Position numbers and translations under genes: made by a program. From a virus, in the IMG/VR virus record IMGVR_UViG_3300009370_000166, positions 1 through 23,839 of that record: a DNA stretch of 23,839 nt, one strand, 5' to 3'. Below are positions 1 through 6,301 of this stretch, piece after piece. Within the stretch, counting starts at the first letter, position 1. Every line of letters starts with the position of its first letter. The notes below the pieces were generated by a model. That model was not told where the DNA came from and did not search any database. It saw nothing but the letters and a program-made list of their open reading frames with translations.

Positions 1-58
1 CTACCTTTTCTTTAATAAAAACCTCAGTCATATATTTTTTATATACGGAAATTCCCAT
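1..58 (-). CDS. 5' end of a gene cut off by the left edge of the window
   Basis: An ATG at 58 opens a frame that stays open for 19 codons to the window edge (MGISVYKKYMTEVFIKEKV). It begins two bases after the stop of the upstream gene, and a strong Shine-Dalgarno (GGGGGA) sits in the last codons of that gene, so translation is probably coupled. Too little is visible to name it. In T4-like genomes the scaffold (gp22) and major capsid (gp23) genes follow the protease gene, and neither is elsewhere in the window, so this could be one of them. That is inference from position only. Confidence 0.6.
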   Translation of the reverse strand, partial: MGISVYKKYMTEVFIKEKV

Positions 59-60
59 AA

Positions 61-558
61 TTATCCCCCAGCCTTTTTAATTGCTTTATCTCTTGAACCT
101 TTCCATTCATCTTCAGGACTTTCTAAGTCACCATCATCATCATAATCTTTTTTTGCCTTTTCAGCCTCACCCATAACTTCATCAATGTCATAATAACGAT
201 TAAGAATATTTCCCATATCTTCATATAGAGCAGATAATCGTTGATTTGTAGAATGTGCCTCAACAGCCGTTTTCTTAAATTGACCTGTCAAACCTTTCAG
301 TTCTTTCATATTACGCTTTATCGATACAGCATCAAACCAATCATCAGTTTCACTCAAGACATGATTTTGAGCCGATTCAGCCATTTTAGCAAGTTGTGTA
401 GCAGCTTCTAAAATACCACCACCACTATAAAGTTGTTTTCCAACCATACCATATGACTTTACTGCTTCAATTACTTCATATTTATTTACTTTAGGTCTGT
501 CATCAGCCAATCCTACTCCAATGTCTTCAACAATTCCTAATAATTTTATATCTTTCAT
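61..558 (-). CDS. Small acidic-tailed protein with an EF-hand-like loop; possible head-internal protein
   Basis: This 165-residue protein has no named family that I can assign. Residues 1-11 (MKDIKLLGIVE) end in an I-x-E tripeptide of the kind cut by T4-type prohead proteases. Residues 30-130 look helical and amphipathic. Residues 138-149 form a textbook EF-hand loop: Asp138, Asp140, Asp142, Gly143, Leu145 and Glu149 occupy loop positions 1, 3, 5, 6, 8 and 12. Basic C-terminal residues follow (GSRDKAIKKAGG). As I recall, a similar acidic loop plus GSRDKAIKKA ending occurs in other marine T4-like phages, but no function is known to me. The ATG has an AGGAG six bases upstream. It ends the run of small targeting-peptide genes, so a head-internal role is plausible but unproven. 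Confidence 0.85.
   Translation of the reverse strand: MKDIKLLGIVEDIGVGLADDRPKVNKYEVIEAVKSYGMVGKQLYSGGGILEAATQLAKMAESAQNHVLSETDDWFDAVSIKRNMKELKGLTGQFKKTAVEAHSTNQRLSALYEDMGNILNRYYDIDEVMGEAEKAKKDYDDDGDLESPEDEWKGSRDKAIKKAGG
112..147 (-). other. EF-hand-like calcium-binding loop
   Basis: Codons 138-149 encode a 12-residue D-x-D-x-D-G-x-L-x-x-x-E loop, matching the canonical EF-hand positions. Only one loop is present. The flanking residues (EKAKK before, DEWKGSRDKAIKKA after) could form the two helices. Confidence 0.5.
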
Positions 559-564
559 ACTATA

Positions 565-569
565 CTCCT
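565..569 (-). promoter_or_regulatory. Shine-Dalgarno AGGAG for the 61-558 gene
   Basis: AGGAG lies six bases before the ATG at 558, in the 22-base gap after the upstream gene. It supports this start and shows that the phage uses conventional ribosome binding sites. Confidence 0.6.
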
Positions 570-580
570 ATATATAAGTA

Positions 581-949
581 TTATCGTCTAAGCTTTCCCT
601 TTGGGGAATATCTTCTAAACCCATCACGAACCTTTCTCCAAAGCATTCTCATAAAAGGTCTTTCACCATCATGTGTTCTATTCATAGGGCCATATTCTAT
701 TCCTCTTTGTATATCCAAAGCATCATATCTACCACCTTTTACACCATTCATCATTATTTTAATAATTTGATGTGATGCTTTACCTAAAATATTTGACATT
801 TTTTTAATATCTTTATCTAAAATAATTCTTGCCTCATCTGAACTAAATGTCTGGGGTGCTTCTTCCATAGGATTTTTAAAAGCCCTAGCAGGATTATGTT
901 TAGATATATGACCTGATTGGTCTTTTAGTAAATCTACTAAATTGATCAT
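581..949 (-). CDS. Uncharacterised small basic protein with a targeting-like N-terminus
   Basis: This 122-residue protein begins MINLVDLLKD, resembling the MIKLKELLKE start shared by downstream-cluster neighbours, although position 10 is Asp instead of Glu. The rest contains a probable helical centre (residues 40-68) and a basic tail rich in Arg and Lys (RRYSPKGKLRR). No catalytic motif is visible. Its ATG overlaps the end of the upstream gene by four bases (ATGA), implying coupled translation. By analogy with T4 internal head proteins it may be DNA-associated head cargo. That is inference from the N-terminus, the charge and the position. Confidence 0.8.
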   Translation of the reverse strand: MINLVDLLKDQSGHISKHNPARAFKNPMEEAPQTFSSDEARIILDKDIKKMSNILGKASHQIIKIMMNGVKGGRYDALDIQRGIEYGPMNRTHDGERPFMRMLWRKVRDGFRRYSPKGKLRR

Positions 950-1218
950 TTTCCACTATGTTTGATTTCGGTTTCTAAAAATCCTTTTAATACAGTTCTC
1001 TTATACATTGCATTATAAGCAGCTTCTGGATTACCTTTTTTGACATACTTAGATATTTCAGCAACATATCTTTGAATACTTCCTTGCATTTGTTTTCTTG
1101 TCATAACACCAAATCCAGGTATTTGAACTTTTGCATCTAACGGAGTCTGTTTACCCCTTTTTGGCGGTGTAATTTTTGCCTCTCGAACATATTTGACTAA
1201 ATTTTTTAAACTAATCAT
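946..1218 (-). CDS. Uncharacterised small basic protein, member of the targeting-peptide cluster
   Basis: This 90-residue, Lys/Arg-rich protein starts MISLKNLVKYVREAK. The V-R-E tripeptide at residues 11-13 would be a plausible prohead-protease site, three residues later than in its paralogous neighbours. Residues 35-65 look helical. I recognise no family. It shares a single base with the upstream stop (TAATG) and overlaps the next gene by four, so it is translated as part of a chain. A head-internal or injected role is inferred only from the cluster pattern. Confidence 0.8.
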   Translation of the reverse strand: MISLKNLVKYVREAKITPPKRGKQTPLDAKVQIPGFGVMTRKQMQGSIQRYVAEISKYVKKGNPEAAYNAMYKRTVLKGFLETEIKHSGK

Positions 1219-1514
1219 TACATCGAACTATATATTTCATCATAATTACTATAAACTCTTTTAGCACCATTAAATAACATCTTATCTAATTTTTCTCTGG
1301 CATGCATCAACTCATTCATTTGATTAAATATACCATGCAGTACTTTTAATGCCTCATACCCCTTAACCAATGGTGAGTTTTTACCAAGAAAAGATTTAGC
1401 CAACATAAGCCTAGCTTCATTATGATTGTTAGTATCGGTCATTCGTTTAATATATCCGAGTGTTTTAGAATCCAATTCTTTCTTTTCCGTTATGAGTCCT
1501 GATAATTTAATCAT
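1218..1514 (-). CDS. Uncharacterised helical protein with a MIKLSGLITE targeting-like N-terminus
   Basis: This 98-residue protein starts MIKLSGLITE followed by KK. Residues 8-10 (I-T-E) match the I/L-x-E rule for T4-type prohead protease cleavage, and Glu is at position 10 as in the T4 internal-protein and gp24 leaders. The remaining 88 residues look almost entirely helical (residues 17-95) with no enzyme motif. The start overlaps the preceding gene by eight bases, and the stop shares a base with the next start. A cleaved, encapsidated protein is the favoured reading but is not demonstrated. Confidence 0.82.
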   Translation of the reverse strand: MIKLSGLITEKKELDSKTLGYIKRMTDTNNHNEARLMLAKSFLGKNSPLVKGYEALKVLHGIFNQMNELMHAREKLDKMLFNGAKRVYSNYDEIYSSM

Positions 1515-1857
1515 TTCTATCCTTTTTACGATATTTATCTTCTATCTTTCTCCAAACTTTCCAAATATTATTCATATCATTAATTGCCTTATTAAGTGGT
1601 TTAGCAATTTTATTCATATGTTTGTTATATTCTTTTATAGCATCATTATAATTACTTTGGTCATTCCAATCATATATAGAAGATTCTCTTGGACCATAAT
1701 CTATATAATGTCCATGACCTTGTGCTAATTGTTTAAAAACATTAACCCAACTTCTTTCTGTTTGATCGGGATCTGTTGGATGAACTGTAAGTTTTCCGTC
1801 TACGGTTTCTTTTAATGATTGTTTTTCTTCTTTTAAAAGTTCTTTTAATTTAATCAT
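1507..1857 (-). CDS. Uncharacterised protein with a MIKLKELLKE targeting-like N-terminus
   Basis: This 116-residue protein begins MIKLKELLKE, nearly identical to the N-terminus of the next upstream gene and close in pattern to T4 gp24 (MAKINELLRE, cut after Glu10). A second L-K-E lies at residues 15-17. The body has a Trp/Tyr-rich middle (residues 37-66) and a basic helical C-terminus (residues 70-114). No known family or catalytic motif is evident. The start forms a TAATG junction with its upstream neighbour. Because only the leader, and not the body, is shared with the neighbours, the leader behaves like a portable tag. Confidence 0.84.
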   Translation of the reverse strand: MIKLKELLKEEKQSLKETVDGKLTVHPTDPDQTERSWVNVFKQLAQGHGHYIDYGPRESSIYDWNDQSNYNDAIKEYNKHMNKIAKPLNKAINDMNNIWKVWRKIEDKYRKKDRND

Positions 1858-2099
1858 TATATCTTATCCATTAATCTTTTGATTTGTTTTAAAATCTTAA
1901 AAGTACCTTTAGCATTTTGAAATATAGAATAATCTTCTCCAATCTTTACCAATTCATCGAACTGGTCTCTCAAATCATATTTCATTTCTTTCCACAACTT
2001 AGAATTAATATCATAGACATGGTATAGTTTCCAACCTGTTTTAGTACTAGCTTCATTTATAGATTCTTTCTCTTTTATTAATTCTTTTAATTTTATCAT
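1857..2099 (-). CDS. Small protein with a MIKLKELIKE leader and a second ESINE site
   Basis: This 80-residue protein starts MIKLKELIKE and continues with ESINEAS (residues 12-18), so two candidate prohead-protease sites sit in the first 16 residues (after Glu10 and Glu16). The ESINE motif matches the ESVNE linkers in the two large modular proteins of this window. A body of about 64 residues remains (residues 17-80), with aromatic residues and a basic amphipathic C-terminus. I see no known family. It begins at a TAATG junction with the holin gene. It links the small-protein tags with the polyprotein linkers and is probably head cargo, by inference. Confidence 0.82.
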   Translation of the reverse strand: MIKLKELIKEKESINEASTKTGWKLYHVYDINSKLWKEMKYDLRDQFDELVKIGEDYSIFQNAKGTFKILKQIKRLMDKI

Positions 2100-2524
2100 T
2101 ATTTTGCCACCTGCTTTACTTTTTCAATTGAACGACCAGCAAAATAAGCCGCATATACTGTCATTAATAAAGTTTGATATACAGGAACATATGCTGCACC
2201 TATTGTAAAATCCTCTCCAGCAATTTGTAAATTTCCATCAAATACACTTAATATTGTAAATACAAATGTAAGAAACACCAAAGTTAATGGTCTGATATTT
2301 TTACTCAACCAACTTCCATGTTTCATATCAGCTTCCCAACGAGCAGATACTTGTGCTTGAGCAGCCTGTTCAGCTTGAATTAAAATTGTTTCTAATTTTT
2401 GTTTTGCTTCAGCTTTTTCTTCACCTGAAGTATGTAGGTTATCAATGATATTTCCCACATCTTTTATCGTATCACCGCCTAATAAACTTCCGGCAGCGCT
2501 AGTAAGTGTACTTAATAATCCCAT
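2099..2524 (-). CDS. Holin of the 3TM / gene-transfer-agent release type
   Basis: This 141-residue membrane protein is likely to permeabilise the inner membrane for lysis. Residues 1-60 are soluble: a small Gly-containing start and a long amphipathic helix rich in Glu, Ala and Gln. The segment around residues 62-80 (RWEADMKHGSWLSKNIRPL) is typical of the 3TM holin family (PF11351 type), which precedes membrane segments at about 79-95 and 108-130. A basic tail ends the protein. It directly follows another small membrane protein, while the candidate endolysin lies about 12 kb away. The family assignment is by recalled sequence pattern. Confidence 0.8.
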   Translation of the reverse strand: MGLLSTLTSAAGSLLGGDTIKDVGNIIDNLHTSGEEKAEAKQKLETILIQAEQAAQAQVSARWEADMKHGSWLSKNIRPLTLVFLTFVFTILSVFDGNLQIAGEDFTIGAAYVPVYQTLLMTVYAAYFAGRSIEKVKQVAK

Positions 2525-2526
2525 AA

Positions 2527-2847
2527 TTATTCATCCGCGTGTTCTAATAGTTTAACATCATCTTCAGCATTGTTGAACCAAAAGTCAATCACTTTGGCAA
2601 ATGAACCAACAAAGCCTCCTAACATAAGTAGTAAAATTTCTTTCCATCCACCTTGAACATCAACGCCATTACTCATAAAGTAAATCATAAGTGCCAATAT
2701 AATAGAAAACAATGCCACAACAGCAATACTTATCATCCATTTTTTTGATTGTCTAAATTTTATAATTCCGATTAATTCAGTATTAATTTGATGTTTTTGA
2801 TCCTGTATATGCATATCAGTTGTTGTTGTTTTTTTTGTTTCAGCCAT
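2527..2847 (-). CDS. Small two-segment membrane protein, possibly holin-related
   Basis: A 106-residue protein starts at the ATG at 2847 (MAETKK). A longer frame from 2883 would add 12 residues, but it would overlap the upstream gene by 34 bases, and a purine-rich AAAGAGAT stretch precedes 2847, so I prefer the shorter form. Residues 1-35 are polar and cytoplasmic-looking. Residues 37-58 and 70-91 are strong membrane segments, and the acidic tail is soluble. Its place next to a holin suggests a role in lysis timing, for instance as a second holin or antiholin. No family was recognised, so the role is contextual. Confidence 0.75.
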   Translation of the reverse strand: MAETKKTTTTDMHIQDQKHQINTELIGIIKFRQSKKWMISIAVVALFSIILALMIYFMSNGVDVQGGWKEILLLMLGGFVGSFAKVIDFWFNNAEDDVKLLEHADE

Positions 2848-2849
2848 AT

Positions 2850-4310
2850 CTATCTCTTTTTTCGTATGGCAGACATTTTCCAAGCCACATCAGCCATCTT
2901 TTTAATTGGTAGTTTTTCAAATTTCTTTCTATTGGATGAATTGAGTACGTCCCAAACTTTTAAAATAAGATTGGCTGTATTCATATCGACTAAATACCCA
3001 TCAATCTTTTTATGTTGTTTCTTTCTTACGATATGTGCAAGTGTAGTTCTTATCTGATTCCAAGATTCGTTTATATCACTTTTACCAGTAAGTTCATACC
3101 CCAATTGTTCTGCATTTTCCTTTCTTGCCTTTTCAAATTTCTTTTTATCACTTCCTTTTAACTCCCCACCAAATCCTTCGGCATAAAATCCTATTTTTTC
3201 ATATTCTTTTCTTACAGTTGGTTTATCTATGATGATAAGACTTTTTCCAGATGTTTTGTGTTTGACTTTTACTGTTTTACCTTTTTTATATGTAAGTCCT
3301 AAATCTGATTCTTTTATATGAGGATTCTTCTGTTGTCCTTTATTCCAACTATCAACTAACTTAATAAATGGAATAACTTGCTTCTTAAAAGCTTTCATAA
3401 TAATTTTTTGGTCTGATGGAATACCACTTATCTTAGTCATACTTTTAGCTAAACCATTAACTGCAACTGTAAATTTTTGGAATGATTTTGAAAACTCCAT
3501 AGTTAAATTATTAGCATCTCTTTTTTGACCTTCATTTACGGATTCTTTAAATACTGGTAAACCTTTTTTCTTTTGACCAACATTTATTTTTTTAATAATA
3601 GATTTTTTCATTTTTTTCTCTTCAGGTGTTTTGAATTGAGTGTCAAAAACATATTGCATATATTTGTGATATTGTTCTGGATCCATTTTTTCATTTACGG
3701 ATTCGCCTTGCATCTTTTTGGCATACTTGAACAGTCTTTTATGATTTTTACCTATTTCTTCACCACCTCTGTAATCATTATAAAAACTAGCAACAATATC
3801 AGGTAAACTAGAACCTTTTTTGAATTTTGTTTTTAGAAATTTATCGACTTTATTAAAATCACTTATTTTTTTATGATTATAGTTTTTAAATTGTTTATCC
3901 ATTTGAGCATATAAAGCACGAAGTTTTGTTAAATCTTCATTTATACTGTATTCTTTAATAACCTCATCTAAAATATTATCAATCATTGGGTTAAAATCAG
4001 GACTCTCTTTTTTTAAACGACTCTTTTCTCTACGACCCCTATTTGTAGATTCCTTTTCAAATCCAGCAATCTTACCACCTTTATGTGATGCATCTTTACC
4101 ATCACCATTTCCATAAGTACCCTTTTTACGATTGTATTGATTTAATTCCGCTCTATATTTTTTTGCTTTGGTTGATGATTGAAACTTTTTGTATTCGTCT
4201 TTATAATCTCTTTCTGCAGCCTCATCCTTTTTTTCTTTTTCCCACTTATCAGCCATTTCAGGCTCATTAGCATGCATCCACCGCCTTTGCTTTTCCGATT
4301 TGAAGGGCAT
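2850..4310 (-). CDS. Modular head polyprotein candidate with four V/I-N-E linkers
   Basis: This 486-residue, Lys-rich protein lies directly downstream of the prohead protease, where scaffold or core proteins usually sit. The N-terminus (MPFKSEKQRRWMHANEPEMA) is a motif I have seen in many phage proteins of unknown role. The protein then divides at SINE125, SVNE207, SVNE260 and DINE415, with a weaker HIKE334. This gives segments 1-125, 126-207, 208-260, 261-415 and 416-486. Each segment looks like a small folded unit without catalytic motifs, and 336-380 resembles a short basic module (KKGKTVKVKHKTSGKS) recalled from other marine phage proteins. Cutting after these Glu residues by the gp21-type protease is inferred. 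The last six bases of the protease gene give a GGGGGGA ribosome binding site for its ATG. Confidence 0.88.
   Translation of the reverse strand: MPFKSEKQRRWMHANEPEMADKWEKEKKDEAAERDYKDEYKKFQSSTKAKKYRAELNQYNRKKGTYGNGDGKDASHKGGKIAGFEKESTNRGRREKSRLKKESPDFNPMIDNILDEVIKEYSINEDLTKLRALYAQMDKQFKNYNHKKISDFNKVDKFLKTKFKKGSSLPDIVASFYNDYRGGEEIGKNHKRLFKYAKKMQGESVNEKMDPEQYHKYMQYVFDTQFKTPEEKKMKKSIIKKINVGQKKKGLPVFKESVNEGQKRDANNLTMEFSKSFQKFTVAVNGLAKSMTKISGIPSDQKIIMKAFKKQVIPFIKLVDSWNKGQQKNPHIKESDLGLTYKKGKTVKVKHKTSGKSLIIIDKPTVRKEYEKIGFYAEGFGGELKGSDKKKFEKARKENAEQLGYELTGKSDINESWNQIRTTLAHIVRKKQHKKIDGYLVDMNTANLILKVWDVLNSSNRKKFEKLPIKKMADVAWKMSAIRKKR
3066..3077 (-). other. Candidate prohead-protease site DINE415
   Basis: Codons 412-415 encode D-I-N-E, followed by S-W-N-Q. 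Hydrophobic residue at P3 and Glu at P1 match the T4 gp21 rule. It separates the 71-residue C-terminal module from the rest. Confidence 0.4.
3531..3545 (-). repeat. 15-base exact repeat encoding ESVNE, copy 1
   Basis: GAATCCGTAAATGAA on the minus strand encodes residues 256-260 (ESVNE). Exactly the same 15 bases occur at 3690-3704 and at 12954-12968 in a different gene. The flanking bases differ. It marks a module boundary and a candidate protease site. Confidence 0.75.
3690..3704 (-). repeat. 15-base exact repeat encoding ESVNE, copy 2
   Basis: The same 15 bases encode residues 203-207 of the modular protein. Identical codons (TCC for Ser, GTA for Val) are used in all three copies although several synonymous codons are available. 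Confidence 0.75.
3936..3947 (-). other. Candidate prohead-protease site SINE125
   Basis: Codons 122-125 encode S-I-N-E, followed by DLTKL. It separates the charged N-terminal segment from the first compact module (126-207). Confidence 0.4.
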
Positions 4311-4311
4311 T

Positions 4312-4917
4312 TTATCCCCCCATTATGTCAGAAATAATCTGTTCTATTTTACTATACTTAGTAGTTTCTTTCCGAACACCCTCATTCACTGGTTTCATAA
4401 ATGCCCCGTGTGTAGATGGGTTGGATACGAAATCAAATGCAATCAATTCAAAATCAGGTTGAACCTCTACAGTATCTTCACCACCCTCTTTTTCATTTAC
4501 TGGTTCAACACTACCTAATCCTCTTGAACTAATTCCTAATTTAATTCCTGATTTAAATAATTCTTTCAATATATTACCAGCTGGTGTTGACAGTACTTCA
4601 ACCGTTCCCATCAAATCATCACCATTCCAATGCATTTCTACAACATTATGTGAAGCATTATTTAAATTTACAACCGAACTCTCTGGATGGTCAAGTTCCC
4701 CTAAAGCTCTCCTCTCTGTAACTTGTTCTTGCAAATATTTTGCAACTTCTTTTAACAACACATCTCTTGGATATACACGCCCATTTTGATTTTTAGATTC
4801 GGCTCTTTGTAATACACCCTTTACAATAAGCCTTCCATCATTCTTTTCCATAGACTCATGTATTTGAGTTGGTGAAATTTCAAATGGCCTTACATCTACT
4901 AATAATTGTCTACTCAT
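4312..4917 (-). CDS. 21: Prohead core protein protease, T4 gp21-like
   Basis: This 201-residue serine protease is the size expected of the T4 gp21 family (S77, herpesvirus-assemblin-like fold). It acts inside the prohead, degrading scaffold and trimming head proteins after Glu. Recognisable elements are the conserved start of the fold (GVLQRAESKNQNGRVYP, residues 34-50), the probable catalytic His77 in ELDHP, the probable nucleophile in GISSRG (Ser130/131), and the AFDFVSNPS segment (residues 160-168). The C-terminus carries two V-N-E sequences, EPVNE142 and KPVNE179, the latter 22 residues from the end. T4 gp21 cleaves itself, so these may be autocleavage sites. It lies downstream of the portal, as in T4, though with three genes in between. 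An AGGAT ribosome site precedes the ATG. Confidence 0.92.
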   Translation of the reverse strand: MSRQLLVDVRPFEISPTQIHESMEKNDGRLIVKGVLQRAESKNQNGRVYPRDVLLKEVAKYLQEQVTERRALGELDHPESSVVNLNNASHNVVEMHWNGDDLMGTVEVLSTPAGNILKELFKSGIKLGISSRGLGSVEPVNEKEGGEDTVEVQPDFELIAFDFVSNPSTHGAFMKPVNEGVRKETTKYSKIEQIISDIMGG

Positions 4918-4930
4918 ATTGTTATCCTAT

Positions 4931-5146
4931 TTAACCTGCGACTAATTCTGCTTTTTTCCAAGCAGTTCCATTATATACAAATATGTCACCATGACCGTTT
5001 TCATAACTAAAAGTCATCGTACCTTTAGCTGGATTAGCAACTTGAGCTGCAGCATCTGTAGCAAATGTTTGTACAAAAGATGGGTTATGAAATGCCAATT
5101 GTTTTGGTACTTGTTTTTTATCATTGTCTGGATCTACTTTATACAT
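4931..5146 (-). CDS. Uncharacterised 71-residue protein
   Basis: This short, slightly acidic protein lies between the head genes. Residues 45-71 (TFSYENGHGDIFVYNGTAWK and the following KAELVAG) have the beta-rich NGTAW pattern often found in phage fibre or decoration proteins, while residues 24-40 are Ala-rich. It starts at a TAATG junction with the upstream gene, whose final codons (GGGAGGAAAA) form a good ribosome site. It could be a small head decoration or core protein, but I do not recognise a family. Confidence 0.72.
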   Translation of the reverse strand: MYKVDPDNDKKQVPKQLAFHNPSFVQTFATDAAAQVANPAKGTMTFSYENGHGDIFVYNGTAWKKAELVAG

Positions 5147-5451
5147 TATTTTCCTCCCCAGGATGTTCGTTTAATCCAAATATCTCTCAAGATATCTGAT
5201 ACCTCTTTTCTAATTGTTGCTCTTATTTTACTCATATCATCATTACTTATCGCTTCATCCACAAATGAATATCCAGTTTGTTTTTCAATATTTTTCTTTT
5301 TCTTTTTACTAATACCTTTAAAAGCATTAGGTGTATCATATCCATCGATACTTGCCGTAGTAGTCATTTCATCCAAATGTTTTTTAAGCAAAAGATAAGT
5401 CATCTCCTTTACTAATGATTTAAACTTTACTGAGTTCTTTATCAAGTTCAT
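5146..5451 (-). CDS. Uncharacterised basic protein with a possible cleavable N-terminus
   Basis: This 101-residue protein sits between portal and protease genes, the region where T4 keeps the small prohead core genes 67 and 68. Residues 1-16 are basic and end in L-V-K-E (residues 13-16), similar in pattern to T4 gp67 and gp24 cleavage sites. A Lys-rich stretch lies at 50-58 and a helical C-terminal segment at 73-93. The start at 5451 overlaps the upstream gene by 32 bases. An alternative Met17 (5403) has an AGGAG only directly adjacent, too close to be ideal, so I keep the longer form. A core or internal head protein is likely from position only. Confidence 0.72.
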   Translation of the reverse strand: MNLIKNSVKFKSLVKEMTYLLLKKHLDEMTTTASIDGYDTPNAFKGISKKKKKNIEKQTGYSFVDEAISNDDMSKIRATIRKEVSDILRDIWIKRTSWGGK

Positions 5452-6265
5452 AATATCTCAACAATTGTATTACTGATTTATCTTCAGCTGTTTTAGATTC
5501 AGAAGTACAAAATTTATCAATACACTTCACAGCTTCATTAAGTTTTATTTTTAAAACTTTATCTTTTATTTTTGGTATTTTTGTTGTTAATTCACCCTTC
5601 AAAGTTTCTAATTTTTTTCCAACTATTGAATAAAAATTATTTGTATTTGAAATATTATTTATATATTCTTTTAAAATAGTTCTTTGTTCATTAGATAAAT
5701 TAGAATATTTTTTATTAAATTTTTCCAATAAAACACGATAAGATAAAATCCTAATATCTTTATTATTTAACTCTGTTGAAACATATGATTTATTTTCAAC
5801 TCTATGTTTTGTTGTTATTTGTTCTACTATATTAAAATAACTTTCTGTTTTCTCGTCGGCTGAAATTGTATTAATACCTTCGAATAATTTATAGATTGAC
5901 GCATAGACAACATAATTATTAACCTTTGATGAAAATAAATTTTTTGGATTATAAATAGTTGAAATTTCTTTCACTATATTATATTTTTCTCTTTTTAATT
6001 TAGGATTATTTAGAGACTGTCTTTGTCTCAAAACCTCAGCTAAAAAATAATCAGCTTTCTTATCCGATTTAAACTTTTTTGTTATAAGTGCATTATATAA
6101 TGCTAATTCCCTCCCAACTTCAGTATGTTCATTAAATCTTTTTTTAATGATCTTTAGAGCTTTAGAATTCTTTTGTTTATTGAGAACATCTACAGTAACT
6201 TGTCTAAGCAAAAACTCAAACAATAAACCGGTATTTCTCAGCTTACTATGCTTGAAATTATTCAT
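5420..6265 (-). CDS. Uncharacterised, mostly helical protein next to the portal gene
   Basis: This 281-residue protein is very rich in Lys, Asn and Ile and is predicted by eye to be nearly all helix, with no metal-binding or catalytic motif. I recall proteins beginning like this one (FKHSKLRNTGLLFEFLLRQ) beside portal genes in other marine T4-like phages, without a known function. It follows the portal after a 66-base gap and has an AGGAAAA ribosome site four bases before its ATG. Its position suggests a part in prohead assembly, for example an initiator-complex or core protein. That is inference. Confidence 0.8.
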   Translation of the reverse strand: MNNFKHSKLRNTGLLFEFLLRQVTVDVLNKQKNSKALKIIKKRFNEHTEVGRELALYNALITKKFKSDKKADYFLAEVLRQRQSLNNPKLKREKYNIVKEISTIYNPKNLFSSKVNNYVVYASIYKLFEGINTISADEKTESYFNIVEQITTKHRVENKSYVSTELNNKDIRILSYRVLLEKFNKKYSNLSNEQRTILKEYINNISNTNNFYSIVGKKLETLKGELTTKIPKIKDKVLKIKLNEAVKCIDKFCTSESKTAEDKSVIQLLRYYELDKELSKV

Positions 6266-6301
6266 AATTTTCCTATAATAGTATCAATACAATTTTTCAT
6301 A

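Noticed and set aside
1426-1728. Plus-strand frame encoding a hydrophobic peptide
   Set aside because: AT-rich antisense of Lys/Asn-rich genes often reads as Phe/Ile/Leu-rich 'membrane' proteins. It overlaps two better genes and has no start signal.
2848-2883. Longer start for the two-segment membrane protein
   Set aside because: It would overlap the upstream modular protein by 34 bases and add a polar MENVCHTKKEID stretch with no support; the ATG at 2847 fits a near-contiguous junction.
4991-5398. 135-residue plus-strand frame
   Set aside because: It is antisense to two minus-strand genes with proper junctions and ribosome sites; its hydrophobic composition is the same antisense artefact.
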